From: Pycnopodia helianthoides
Taxonomy: Eukaryota > Echinodermata > Asteroidea > Forcipulatida > Asteriidae
Assembly: GCA_032158295.1 (NCBI GenBank)
Contig: JASTWB010000071.1
Coordinates: 1 to 64,000, forward strand
DNA length: 64,000 nucleotides
Direction: 5' to 3'
Shown piece by piece: positions 30,326 through 43,044 of the stretch. Made by a program: the position numbers and the translations under genes. Numbering within the stretch: position 1 is the stretch's first letter; each line of letters starts with the position of its first letter. Below the pieces are notes generated by a model that was not told the DNA's origin, ran no database searches, and was given only the letters and a program-made list of their open reading frames with translations.

Positions 30326-33300
30326 CAAGGGCACTTCGATTTGAAAAACATGGAGTCAAGTGTTAATCAACCTTTTTGTTTAAGTGAGCTCTGTCACCAA
30401 AATTTAATTGACATGTGTGAGAGGCCCACTGTATTTTTCCAAGATGCACATGTCAGATAACATCCTATAGAAATTTTTCCTGACAAAAGCATTGTTTAAC
30501 TAAAACTCTATAACGTTGCATCACTTCCAGATTGAAAAAAGTGTAAGTTACATAAATGGAAGACTAGTGGAGGGAAAACCTATCTTGTGATAATATGTCA
30601 CCTCCAATACAAAAAATGAAACTATATTGTTTTTGTTTGTTTGCGTACAGCTGAGACTCGCCATCTCCAAAGAGATCTACCTGTCAACAAGTAGATGTCT
30701 GAGATCTGCATAATGATGCCCTCTCCAGTAAAAGGTAAATTCCTTTTAAACATTAAAACATGAAAATATCAATGTGTATTCTAGTTTGCGTTGTTTGGAA
30801 AGCACATACATTCTCAGCCTCTGAAAATTTGAAGGAATTTACAGTACCTTGCCACATGAGATTAGTCCAACACAGGCCTAGAATTTCATCTTTGAGAGGG
30901 CAAGGGCATTTTCATTTGAAAAACATGAGAACCAGTATTAAATCTTTTTTTCAAGCGTGAGCTCTGTCACCGACATTTAATGGACATGTGTGAGAGCCCC
31001 ACTGTAATTTTCCAAGATGCACATGTCAGATAACATCCTTTAATAATTTGCCTGACAAAAGCATTGTTTCACTAAAATTCTAGGATGTGGCATCACTTCC
31101 AGCTTGAAATAACAAGTGTAAGTTATATAAATGGAAGAATAGTGAGGGGAAAAGTTATCATCTTGATATAATGTATCACCTCCATCACAAAAAAAGTCAC
31201 TTTATTGTTTGTGTACAGCTGAGACTTGCCATCTCCAAAGAGATCTACCCGTCAACAAGTAGATGTCTGAGATCTGCAAAATGATGCCCTCTCCAGTAAA
31301 AGGTAAATTTAATAATAAATACTAATAAATATGATTTATAATGCGCCGAATCCACTCTGCAGAGTGCTCGAGGCGCAAAATTTGTTTTAAAAAAGTAATA
31401 CATGAAAATATTATTGCATAAATTCATGTTTGCGTTGCTTGGAAAGCACATATATTCTCAGCCTCTGAAATTTGAAGGATTCCATAGTACCTTTGCCGCA
31501 TGAGATTTGTCCAACACAGGCTTGGAATTTCATCTTTGAGAGGGCAATGGCATTTTCATTTTGCAAAGGGCACTTACATTTGAAAAACATGAAGTCAAGT
31601 GTTAATCAACTTTTTATTTTTAAGTGAGCTCTGTCACCAAAATTTAATGGACATGTGTGAGAGGCCCACTGTATTTTTTTAAGGTGCACATGTCAGATAA
31701 CATCATATAGCAATTTGCCTGACAAAAGCATTGTTTAACTAAAACTCTATAAGGTTGCATCACTCCCAGCTTGAAAAAAACAAGTGTAAGTTACACAAAT
31801 GGAAGACTAGTGGAGGGAAGAAAAGTTATCATCTTGTCATAATGTACCACCTCCATCACAAAAAATGTCACTTTATTTATTTTTATTTTTTCATGTGTAC
31901 AGCTGAGACTTGCCATCTCCAAAGAGATCTACCCGTCAAAAAATAGATGTCTGAGATCTGCAAAATGATGCCCTCTCCAGTAAAAGGTAATAATAAATGA
32001 TATCAAGCTTTTATAAAGCGCCATCTATCAAGGTAGCCTATTCCAAGGTGTATATTCTTTTTAAACATTAAAACATGACAAAATTATTGTATATTCATGT
32101 TCGCATTGTTTGGAAAGCACATACATTCTCAGCCTTTGAATTTTGAAGTATTCCACAGTACCTTGCCACATGAGATCTGTCCAACACAGGCCTGGAATTA
32201 CATCTTTGAGAGGTCAAGGGCAATTTCATTTGTAAAAAATTAAATCAAGTGTTAATAAACTTTTTTTATTAAAAGGTGAGCTCTGTCACCAAAATTTAAT
32301 GGACATGTGTGAGAGGTCCACTTTATTTTTGCAAGATGCACATGTCTGATAAAATCCTATAGCAATTTGCCTGACAAAAGCATTGTTTAACTAAAACTCT
32401 ATAATGTGGCATCTCTTCCAGCTTGAAATAACAAGTGGAAGTTACATAATTGAAAGAATAGTGGAGGGAAGCGCCATCTATCTAGGTAGCCTATTCCAAG
32501 GTGTAAATTCTTTTTAAACATTAAAACATGACAAAAATATTGTATATTCATGTTCCCAATGTTTTGAAAGCACATACATTCTCAGCCTCTGAAATTTGAA
32601 AAAATCACAAAACCTTGCCACATGAGATTTGTCCAACACAGGCCTAGAATTTCATCTTTGAGAGGGCAAGGGCACTTCCATTTGAAAAACATGGAGTCAA
32701 GTGTTAATCAACCTTTTTGTTTAAGTGAGCTCTGTCACCAAAATTTAATGGACATGTGTGAGAGGCCCACTGTATTTTTCCAAGATGCACATGTCAGATA
32801 ACATCCTATAGAAATTTTTCCTGACAAAAGCATTGTTTAACTAAAACTCTATAACGTTGCATCACTTCCAGATTGAAATAATAAGTGTAAGTTACATAAA
32901 TGGACACTAGTGGAGGGAAAACTTATCTTGTGATAACATGTCACCTCCATCACAAAAAAAGAAACTTTATTGTTTTTGTTTGTTTGCGTACAGCTGAGAC
33001 TTGCCATCTCCAAAGAGATCTACCCGTCAAAAAATAGATGTCTGAGATCTGCGAAATGATGCCCTCTCCAGTAAAAGGTAAATTCCTTTTAAACATTAAA
33101 ACATGAAAATATCATTGTGTATTCTAGTTTGCGTTGTTTGGAAAGCACATACATTCTCAGCCTCTGAAATTTGAAAGAATTTACATTACCTTGCCACATG
33201 AGATTAGTCCAACGCAGGCCTAGAATTTCATCTTTGAGAGGGCAAGTGCACTTCCATTTGAAATACATGACAACCAGTATTAAATCTTTTTTTTTTAAAG

Positions 33301-36300
33301 GTGAGCTCTGTCACCGAAATTTAATGGACATGTGTGAGAGGCCCACTGTATTTTTCCAAGATGCACATGTCAGATAACATCCTTTAGAAATTTGCCTGAC
33401 AAAAGCATTGTTTAACTAAAACTTTATAATGTGGCATCACTTCCAGCTTGAAATAACAAGTGGAAGTTATATAAATGGAAGAAAAGTTATCATGTTGATA
33501 TAATGTATCACCTCCATCGCAAAAAATGTCACTTTATTTATTTATTTTTGTGTGTGTGTGTACAGCTGAGACTTGCCATCTCCAAAGAGATCTACCCGTC
33601 AACAAGTAGATGTCTGAGATCTGCAAAATGATGCCCTCTCTAGTAAAAGGTAAATTTGTTTTAAAAAAGTAATTCATGAAAATATTATTGCATATAATCA
33701 TGTTTGCGTTGCTTGGAAAGCACATATATTCTCAGCCTCTGAAATTTGAAGGATTCCATAGTACCTTTGCCGCATGAGATTTGTCCAACACAGGCTTGGA
33801 ATTTCATCTTTGAGAGTGCAAGGGCATTTTCATTTTGCAAAGGGCACTTACATTTGAAAAAACATGAAGTCGAGTGTTAATCAACTTTTTATTTTTAAGT
33901 GAGCTCTGTCACCAAACATTAATGGACATGTGTGAGAGGCCCACTGTATTTTTTCAAGGTGCACATTAAGAAAACATCCTATAGCGATTTGCCTTACAAA
34001 AGCATTGTTTAACTAAAACTCTATAATGTTGCATCACTTCCAGCTTGAAAAAACAAGTGTAAGTTACAAAAATGGAAGAATAGTGGAGGTAAGAAAAGTC
34101 ATCATCTTGTGATAGAGTATCACCTCCATCACAAAAAGTGTCACTTTATTTATTTTATTTTTGTGTGTGTGTGTACAGCTGAGACTTGCCATCTCCAAAG
34201 AGATCTACCCGTCAAAAAATAGATGTCTGAGATCTGCGAAATGATGCCCTCTCCAGTAAAAGGTAAATTCCTTTTAAACATTAAAACATGAACATTTTAT
34301 TGTGTATTCATGTTCACGTTGTTTGGAAAGCTCATACATTCACAGCCTCAGAAATTTGAAGTATTCCACAGTACCTTGCCAAATGAGATTTGTCTAACAC
34401 AGGCCTGGAATTACATCTTTGAGAGGTCAAGGGCATTTTCATTTGTAAAAAATTAAATCAAGTGTTAATAAACTTTTTTTATTAAAAGGTGAGCTCTGTC
34501 ACCAAAATTTAATGGACATGTGTGAGAGGTCAACTTTATTTTTCCAAGATGCACATGTCTGATAAAATCCTATAGCAATTTGCCTGACAAAAGCATTGTT
34601 TAACTAAAACTCTATAATGTGGCATCTCTTCCAGCTTGAAATAACAAGTGGAAGTTACATAATTGAAAGAATAGTGGAGGGAAGCGCCATCTATCTAGGT
34701 AGCCTATTCCAAGGTGTAAATTCTTTTTAAACATTAAAACATGACAAAAATATTGTATATTCATGTTCCCGTTGTTTTGAAAGCACATACATTCTCAGCC
34801 TCTGAAATTTGAAAAAATCACAAAACCTTGCCACATGAGATTTGTCCAACACAGGCCTAGAATTTCATCTTTGAGAGGGCAAGGGCACTTCCATTTGAAA
34901 AACATGGAGTCAAGTGTTAATCAACCTTTTTATTTAAGTGAGCTCTGTCACCAAAATTTAATGGACATGTGTGAGAGGCCCACTTTATTTTTCCAAGATG
35001 CACATGTCAGATAACATCCTATAGAAATTTTTCCTGACAAAAGCATTGTTTAACTAAAACTCTATAACGTTGCATCGCTTCCAGATTGAAATAATAAGTG
35101 TAAGTTACATAAATGGACACTAGTGGAGGGAAAACTTATCTTGTGATAACATGTCACCTCCATCACAAAAAAGAAACTTTATTGTTTTTGTTTGTTTGCG
35201 TACAGCTGAGACTTGCCATCTCCAAAGAGATCTACCCGTCAAAAAATAGATGTCTGAGATCTGCGAAATGATGCCCTCTCCAGTAAAAGGTAAATTCCTT
35301 TTAAACATTAAAACATGAAAATATCATTGTGTATTCTAGTTTGCGTTGTTTGGAAAGCACATACATTCTCAGCCTCTGAAATTTGAAAGAATTTACATTA
35401 CCTTGCCACATGAGATTAGTCCAACGCAGGCCTAGAATTTCATCTTTGAGAGGGCAAGTGCACTTCCATTTGAAATACATGAGAACCAGTATTAAATCTT
35501 TTTTTTTAAAGGTGAGCTCTGTCACCGAAATTTAATGGACATGTGTGAGAGGCCCACTGTATTTTTCCAAGATGCACATGTCAGATAACATCCTTTAGAA
35601 ATTTGCCTCACAAAAGCATTGTTTAACTAAAACTTTATAATGTGGCATCACTTCCAGCTTGAAATAACAAGTGGAAGTTATATAAATGGAAGAAAAGTTA
35701 TCATGTTGATATAATGTATCACCTCCATCGCAAAAAATGTCACTTTATTTATTTATTTTTGTGTGTGTGTGTACAGCTGAGACTTGCCATCTCCAAAGAG
35801 ATCTACCCGTCAACAAGTAGATGTCTGAGATCTGCAAAATGATGCCCTCTCCAGTAAAAGGTAAATTCCTTTTAAACATTAAAACATGAAGATATTATTG
35901 TATATATTCGTGTTCGCGTTGTTTGGAAAGCTCATACATTCTCAGCCTCTGAAATTTGAAGTATTCCACAGTACCTTGCCACATGAGATTTGTCCAACAC
36001 AGGCCTGGAATTACATCATTGAGAGGGCAAGGGCACTTCCATCACAAAAAATTGCACTTTATTTTTAGATTTTTTGTGTACAGCTGAGAGATCTACCTGT
36101 CAACAAGTAGATGTTTGAGATCTGCAGAATGATGCCCTCTCCAGTAAAAGGTAAATTCCTTTTAAACATTAAAACATGAAAATTTTATTGTGTATTCATG
36201 TTCACGTTGTTTGGAAAGCTCATACATTCACAGCCTCAGAAATTTGAAGTATTCCACAGTACCTTGCCAAATGAGATTTGTCTAACACAGGCCTGGAATT

Positions 36301-36455
36301 ACATCTTTGAGAGGTCAAGGGCATTTGTAAAAAATTAAATCAAGTGTTAATCAACTTTTTTTATTAAAAGGCCAGCTCTGTCACCAAAATTTAATGGACA
36401 TGTGTGAGAGGTCCACTTTATTTTTCCAAGATGCACATGTCTGATAAAATCCTAT
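30326..36455. repeat. Satellite-like tandem array, block 4
   Basis: About eleven units, with the CTCAGCCTC landmark near 30812, 31454, 32130, 32580, 33160, 33730, 34330, 34800, 35370, 35940 and 36225. Unit length alternates from about 290 to 680 bp. A higher-order period of about 2.21 kb is visible: the segment starting GAAGCGCCATCTATC at 32467 recurs at 34682, with matching downstream landmarks. The TG-rich tract before the core reaches TGTGTGTGTGTG in some units. No gene is supported. The last unit is split by the Academ-like insertion. Confidence 0.85.
31311..31383. mobile_element. 73-bp insertion with AAATTT duplication in one satellite unit
   Basis: Relative to sister units, extra sequence lies between two copies of AAATTT (31305-31310 and 31378-31383). 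It starts AATAATAAATACT and contains a GCGCC ... GGCGC stem around the palindrome ACTCTGCAGAGT. It looks like a very small mobile insertion. Similar AATAATAAAT-led inserts with AAGCACCATCTATC occur in other units (near 1040 and 25515). Confidence 0.55.
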
Positions 36456-36767
36456 TAGGCCATGGGCCGAAGCCATTTATTTTGTCAAAGTGCTGCAGGG
36501 TGGGGGGTGATTACGTTTTGAAGCCATAATATCATAGATATGGTATTCATAACAAAATATCAACAATGTTCTACTGAAAAGTTTGGTTCATTTTCTTCAA
36601 AAAAGTGATTTTCTAAGCCAAATTTTGGCAACATTATTGGAGTTGTAACCTTGTTCCCAAACATGTTGTGTAAAGGTGCTATGGGACTTTGGCACACAAA
36701 ATACTCAATGCCCCTGGGAAGGAGTGTGTGTATGTTTGTTCGTTTGTTACAATATGGCTGCCAGACA

Positions 36768-38289
36768 ATGGAGGGTTTGCAGTGTGCTTGTCATGTAACA
36801 ACTGATGCATGTGAACCTGTTATAGCTTTTAAAGAGTCTTCTTGGGAAAGAATTGTTGAATGTGTAAGTACATGGAAAGAGTTAGATGGTTTAGAGAAGA
36901 AAGCTGCCTTTGAGTTTGACATAGAAAAGAAACATTTGTACGGGTATCATAGAAAGTGCTACCAACGTTTTACCGACAAGAGGCGTATTGGACAAGGGCT
37001 TCAAAGGAAAGAAAAGGGGCGTTTGAAAGAAGACATTGAAGAATTGCAAGTAGATGCTGATGAGGAAGATACAAATGAACAGGGGTACCATGTATTGAGG
37101 TCTCAAGTCAAAACTCACCGCTGTAAAGTTCCTCGTAGGTCAGGAAATGTACTCCCTGAAGTATGTATAATATGCCTTGAGAATAAAACCATCGTAGAGA
37201 AGTCGACCAGAAAGAGAAGACTTGAGCGTCTTGTTACATGTGAGACCAATGCGTCCAAACTTTTGGAAGCAGCATCTGCCAAAAATGATCAGCGGATATT
37301 GCTACAAATCGAGGGCCTTGATCCGGTATGCATAGAAGTCCGCTACCATGCTTCATGCTACAAACTGTACACAAAATGTGCTTATGAGGGTAAGCCCACA
37401 TGTAGTCGTTTTCTTTCAGAATCCTTTGATTGCTTTTGTGATGAAGTGATAAAGAAGAGGGTTATTGGTGGTGGGGAAATCTTGAAAATGAACACTCTGA
37501 ACAGACTCTTCAAGAACATAGTGAGTCAAATTGAGTATGTTGACGTAAGTACATACCGTAACTCACAGCTGAAGGCAAGACTGTTAAACAAATTCCCACA
37601 ACTTCAATATGTGCAGCCAAGATCAACTTCGTGTGAATTTGTGTTTTGCCCAACTGACGAGGACAAAGTAATTATACCTTTTGGCCTTCAAGATAGTGAG
37701 TCTGAGAGTGACCAGTCCTCTACCACCACAGAGGAAGATAATCAACACCAGGAGAAGTCTTCCATCAATCATGATGAAACTGCCTTGATGTACAGGTCAG
37801 CACTTGTTCTCAGAAATATTTTGAATGCTGCATCATCACTTAAGCATTGGCCTCCAACTTCCAGTAACATGACTGAAGCAAACTGCATGGACGTTGTGCC
37901 ACCTCTTCTGTATAACTTTATTTCATGGTGCACTGGTCTTCACAATGACTTCTCAGTTGAACGAGTTGAAATATGTAACAGTAGCGACAAAGTGAAGATG
38001 CTTTCCATAGCTCAGGACATCATCACACTATCCTCACAAGGACGGAAGCTAATGCCAAAGCATTTGGCTCTTGGAATGACAATACGTCACCTGACAGGTT
38101 CATCGAAGCTTCAGCAACTGCTGAATAGATTTGGGCATTGTGTTTCCCACTCTGTTAGTCTGGAACATGACACCGCTCTGGCGGCCAAACAACTACAACT
38201 TGGCAACAGTGTTCCACCAGGGTTCAACAGCAGCATGTTCACTACATTGGTGTGGGACAACAACGATTTTGGAGAAGAAACCCTGACAG
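36768..38289 (+). CDS. Academ-like transposase, exon 1 (two Cys/His modules)
   Basis: A frame is open from 36651. I choose the ATG at 36768 (ACAATGG context, MEGLQCACHV) because family-like sequence starts there and the upstream codons look random. The exon ends at ACAG/GTAATT (38289/38290), leaving one base of a codon. It contains two related modules, each with Cys pairs followed by a YHxxCYxxxT motif: residues 6-69 (CAC ... YHRKCYQRFT) and 133-202 (CIIC ... YHASCYKLYT). These look like an internal duplication of a zinc-binding unit, comparable to the Cys8 zinc finger of Academ proteins. An acidic Ser-rich linker and a helical region follow. Likely DNA-binding end of the transposase. Confidence 0.85.
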
Positions 38290-38610
38290 GTAATTTTTGT
38301 TCCTGTTCTCAAAAGCTTGAATATTAACTGATATTGTTTAATGTTGCCATAAACACCTTGTCCATAGTAGAATGAAAGTAAATTATAGGAATGTTCCAAT
38401 TCTAAAGCATAGGCCTAAAGTTCCTTTTTAATGGAAAATTACAACGTGGCAAAGAAGTGTTTGGTTTTGACAAAATATAGAGTCCTGACATTTGTAGCGC
38501 AGAAATATTCCAGTATTGTTTATGTTTTGAACATGGTTATGCATCAAACAAATGTATCCACTCATGAATAATATCAGATTCAATAATAAACAATGCTTTG
38601 TTGTATGCAG

Positions 38611-38790
38611 GAAAGGGCACAACACACAACACCAACGGGATAATCATCCAAAGAGTCAGCACAGATCCAACCCAGATGCAACCTGAGGCACCATCGTCGA
38701 TGCGTAGTAGAAAACGCACAGTTGACCCACCAGCTCTTGACATCCCAGAATACTTTGGCAAGAGGCGGCATGGCCCAATTCAGTTCCACG
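38611..38790 (+). CDS. Academ-like transposase, exon 2
   Basis: A 180-bp exon between TTGTATGCAG and G/GTAAAC. It joins in phase to exon 1 to give the run TGKGTTHNTNGIIIQR, a strongly conserved-looking motif. A basic segment (RSRKRT) follows, then IPEYFGKRRHGP. The phase at both ends is one base into a codon, so it can be skipped only without changing frame. Confidence 0.8.
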
Positions 38791-39208
38791 GTAAACATGA
38801 TTTGTTTAAACTTCATTGAAGAATTGCTGTAGTTTTTGTAAAATCATGTTTTGCTGTATTGACATTTGCGTATACACTAAAATGAACTGTTGAGTGTAAC
38901 CCCTTTCGCTAGTGGTTTGTTTGGATATACATGTATGCATGTAGTTTTTGTTGTTGCATGATTGAGTGCTTAGGACAGTCAATTGTTACTATACTGGATC
39001 CTAAAAACAAAACCAAAATTATTTTGTAAACTTGTTCATGAAACCACAGTCATTTCTGAGTATGTTAGACATCAATTTGAAAGAATTATTACAGGAGTTC
39101 TTTTCAATAAAAACAGTTTCATAAGTTATCAGGTCTTTCTTGTTCCCCCATCATTGCACTTAGGTGAATTATTTACTAAACATATATACTATCATTTTCA
39201 TTTTCCAG

Positions 39209-39297
39209 GACAAGTTCTTGACCTTGGTAGGATGTCCGATGTCCAAGAGGAGTACAGGATGATGGATCAAGCACTTTGGTTCGCTAAGCACTGTAAC
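39209..39297 (+). CDS. Academ-like transposase, exon 3
   Basis: An 89-bp exon between TTTTCCAG and AAC/GTGAGT. It continues the frame of exon 2 (QVLDLGRMSDVQEEYRM, ALWFAKHCN) and ends in phase 0, matching exon 4. Confidence 0.78.
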
Positions 39298-39659
39298 GTG
39301 AGTACCAACATTAAACACAAAAACATTAACTTAAAACAAAAATTAATTTGGCCCAAAATTGTTAAACAAGTGTGAACGTTGTTTTTTTAAACAGGCATAC
39401 ATAAATCTGATAAATGATATGTAAGTGTAACTCAATAGTAACCAACTTCGAGTGTTCTACACAAAATGTGCAGGCTAATGGTTGTAACTTTATTCACAAT
39501 ATAAAATTCAATTTCAAAATGTTGTCTGACCCATTTTGTTTTCTTGTTTTAAAATGTCAAAGTCAAGGACCTCGCTATGTTGCATATTTGTTTGTTATCA
39601 ATGTATGTGCTTGAAATTATCGTCATTTTAGTTAATTGTTGTTTTTCATGTATTTTCAG

Positions 39660-42619
39660 AGGCCAGATTTGCTTCCTGGTTGGACCGGCTGTAACCAGGT
39701 CCTGAGCGAAGTCAGTCACACCATCAGCAACATAGGTTATCTTCCAGTAATTGATGCGAGCCCTACTGAAAAATCAACTGTCAATGCAATTCTGGAGAGA
39801 AGTTTAACCCTTGCAGATGCGTTGAACCTGTCCTCTTTAGTCATCGTAATGGACCAAGCAGTCTACGCAAAAGCACAGGAGATTCGTTGGCAAGGCCCAC
39901 CAGATTTTACTAAGCGGCTTGTTCCTCGTCTTGGTGAATTTCATACTGCGATGGCTTTTCTAGCAGTGATTGGGAGGCGGTTTCGTGATGCAGGCCTTTT
40001 GGATATTGCCATTGAGTCTGGTTTAGTTGCCCAGGGATCGATCAATGGTGTCATGAGTGGGCATCATTATAACCGGAGTCTTCGCTGCCATAAAATAATT
40101 TCGGAGGCAATGCATCGTCTTCAAATAGAGGAGTACATCAACCAGTTGCAAGATACAGAGTATGATGAGGCACAACGTGTGATGGAGACAATCAGAGAGA
40201 GTTTCCCTGAGACCTTCAAGGAGACAATTTCAACTGGGGCAGTACTTGAATTCTTCAGGAAATACCATACATATGTCTCCAGATGCTGTGACCAAAATGC
40301 AACTTGTGCATTTTGGAACTCCTATCTCCAGATTGTAGAGTTGCTCCTCCTCTTTATCAGAGCTACAAGGGAAGGCAACTGGGAGCTGCATCTGTCTTCC
40401 ATTCGTGATATGATACCTTGGTTTCTTTCCTATGGAAGTATCAACTACTCACGATATCTTCCTGTCTACTACCTCGAGATGAAAGCTCTTCCTTCACACA
40501 TCCTCTCATCCATGCCCAATTGATTGATGGAGAATTTGCAGTGCAGCGGAAAGCAGGTCTTGCTTTCTCAATGACGGCATGTGATCAAATCATCGAACAG
40601 ACCTTTAATCGAGATTCCAAGACAAAGGGAGGCATGACAGGAATAACACTAAATAAAGGAGCAGTTCAGCGATGGATCCTCAGTCATCCTGCGAGAGCTT
40701 CTATTGCTAGTTCTTGCATTGATATGGCGGGTAAAGGCTCTGATTTGTATTCACACCATGACGCCAAAAATTCACGTACAAAAGCAGATGAAGAAGCAGT
40801 CCAAAATGTTAAGATAACGGTGGATGGCTTCTCCAATCCCTTCACTGACGAGCCAGACGACCAGCTGTTAAATATTTCTACTGGGATAGTGGCACCGGAT
40901 AACGTAAAGTCAGATCTTTTCACTGCCTTTGAGCGGGGAGATGAAAGATTCACTGAGTTTGTTTCTGAGAGGCTGGTAAAAGGAAGTAAAGATCTGTTTG
41001 AGCGACATAGTCTACCAACAGGGAAGACATTTTCAAGCATAAACAAGAAACCACGATCAAATGCCTTCCTTGAAAATGCATCAGTGAAGGAGAATAGACG
41101 CTTGCTGGCTCGTATATTGATGGTCACCCAAGAAAAGGAGCTAGATTTAAAGGAGGTTGTGAGCTATCCATTATGCTCAGTATCAACAGCACTTGCCAAG
41201 TTTGATGGGTGTATGGCAAAAACAAACAAAGCCGCACTAATGCATGAGATTTTGAATCTGGTGCCAGATGCTGTCAGCACGGATTCATCTGTAACTGCAG
41301 ATGTAGTAATTGTTGATGCAATGGTGATGATCCAGCAACAGTGTCACTTTCCAGTAACATTCGGTGATTTGGCTGATAGCATCCTAAAACAGTTACTCTC
41401 TGTAGCAAAGAAACACCATGCCCAACGTGTTGATTTTGTTGTTGACAGGTACAGATCAGAATCCATCAAAATGTCCGAGCGAGTAAAGCGGGGGTCTATG
41501 GGGCATACACACATTCGAATTCAACGACGCGAACAGAAGCTACCTAAGCAAATGAAGAAGTTTCTCTCCAGTGGCAGAAACAAGGAAGGGCTTTTAGAAT
41601 TCCTTGTCAATGAATGGATGAAATGTTCACCAGAGGTCCTTAGAGACACTGAGGTTTATGCCACCCGAGGTGAAGATTGTTTCAGACTCCACGTCAATGA
41701 AGGAGTAACTTCAGCAGATAAAGTTCCAGATCTTCACTCTGATCATGAGGAAGCTGACACCAGGGTATTCCTTCATGCAGCCCATGCATCTAAGTCATCT
41801 TCAAATTATCAAAATATCATAATCCGAACAGTTGATACAGATGTACTTATCCTTGCTGTATGGGCCTCAACGCAGCTTTTGCCTCGCATCACTCTACATA
41901 TGACTGCAGGAGGGAATGCCAAGTTCATTGACATGACCATGATAAGCCAACAAATGGGAGAGACAAAAGCCCAAGCATTGTTGGGCCTCCACCCATTCAC
42001 TGGCTGCGACACCATCAGTTGCTTCAAAGGCAAAGGGAAATCAAAGCCATTGAAGATAATGCTGAAGTCTCCTCTGTACCAGACGGCTTTCAGTGAGATA
42101 GGAGTTTCATGGGCACTCAATGAAAAACTTTTTGAAGTTCTTGAAAAGTTTGTATGTGAACTCTATGGGTGGAAAGACACAGACATCAATACAGTTAGAT
42201 ACAACTGCTTCCGATTTGACCATTTGACCGACACTACCATGCCTCCAAACAAAGACAGTTTGAAGCTTCACACAATGAGAGCAAACTACCAGGCCAGAGT
42301 TTATAGATGTGCTTTGAAGCAGCACATTGGTGCTCCACATCCTGCAAGACATGGTTGGAAGGTCATTGGAACAGAGTTAGACATAAAGTGGAGTTCAATG
42401 CCAGTTGCTCCGGATGCTGTACAAAAGTATGTGCATTGCAACTGTAGGAAAACAACCTGCAACAGCAACCTGTGCTCCTGTAAAAAATCTGGCATCAGTT
42501 GTACAGATTTGTGTCGCTGCAATGACTGTTTCAATAGATCCAACGTGGAAGAAAATGATGACATCAATGAAAGTGATAGTGACAGCGACTCCTCAGACAT
42601 AGAATATGAACAGGATTGA
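39660..42619 (+). pseudogene. Academ-like transposase, exon 4 (FEN1/XPG-like nuclease, CXC tail), frameshifted
   Basis: Starts after TATTTTCAG with RPDLLPGWTG and runs to a UGA. It is open in one frame to about 40495 and in another from there to the end. The total length is one base short of a whole number of codons, so a single-base deletion near 40495 (in TTCACACATCC) is the simplest break. Downstream lies a nuclease-like region: VVIVDAM (about 41300-41325), HEEADTRVF (41744-41770), TVDTDVLILA (41829-41858) and TGCDTISCFKGKGK (41999-42040). This spacing of acidic residues followed by a Gly-rich turn resembles FEN1/XPG nucleases. A CXC (tesmin/TSO1-like) cysteine cluster at 42436-42531 and an acidic tail close the protein. 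With exons 1-3 the product would be about 1580 residues. Confidence 0.85.
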
Positions 42620-42658
42620 ATAAATTCTTTGATTCATTGACACAATGAACTCAATTAA

Positions 42659-43040
42659 AGGAACATTACAGAATTGGTTTTTGCTAACAAAATAGTTGCT
42701 GGCAGTGTAAGCACTTAATGTAATCCACCATATACATAAACTGACAAACCTGTAGAAATTTGAGATCGATCGGCCATCTGGGTCACGAGAAAATAGTGAA
42801 AAACCGATTACACATTTGCATGAAATCATAGATTCAACAAATGAATAAAACGCTCACTGAGCGATACACTCCAATCAGAAAATTTGTTTATTCATTTCTC
42901 ATCAAATATGGCATTTCAGATAGAAATATTTCAAGGGATGATTTCTACTATCATCATATAGACCGTGTAAGTTTTATGTAAATCTGTGATCAAAAAGTAC
43001 ATTTTACAAGTTTTTTTCTTACCAATTCTGTAATGTTCCT
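42659..43040. mobile_element. TTAA-flanked miniature element 1
   Basis: AGGAACATTACAGAATTGGT at the left is mirrored at the right (ACCAATTCTGTAATGTTCCT), with TTAA at 42655-42658 and 43041-43044. It is 382 bp with no coding capacity. TTAA duplications with purine-rich AGG termini fit non-autonomous Kolobok-type elements; piggyBac-derived is the alternative. It resembles repeats I associate with echinoderms (inference). Confidence 0.75.
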
Positions 43041-43044
43041 TTAA

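Noticed and set aside
30326..36455. Many 60-75-codon frames in the satellite on both strands
   Set aside because: They shift position and frame from unit to unit with indels that are not multiples of three, so they do not behave as coding sequence.
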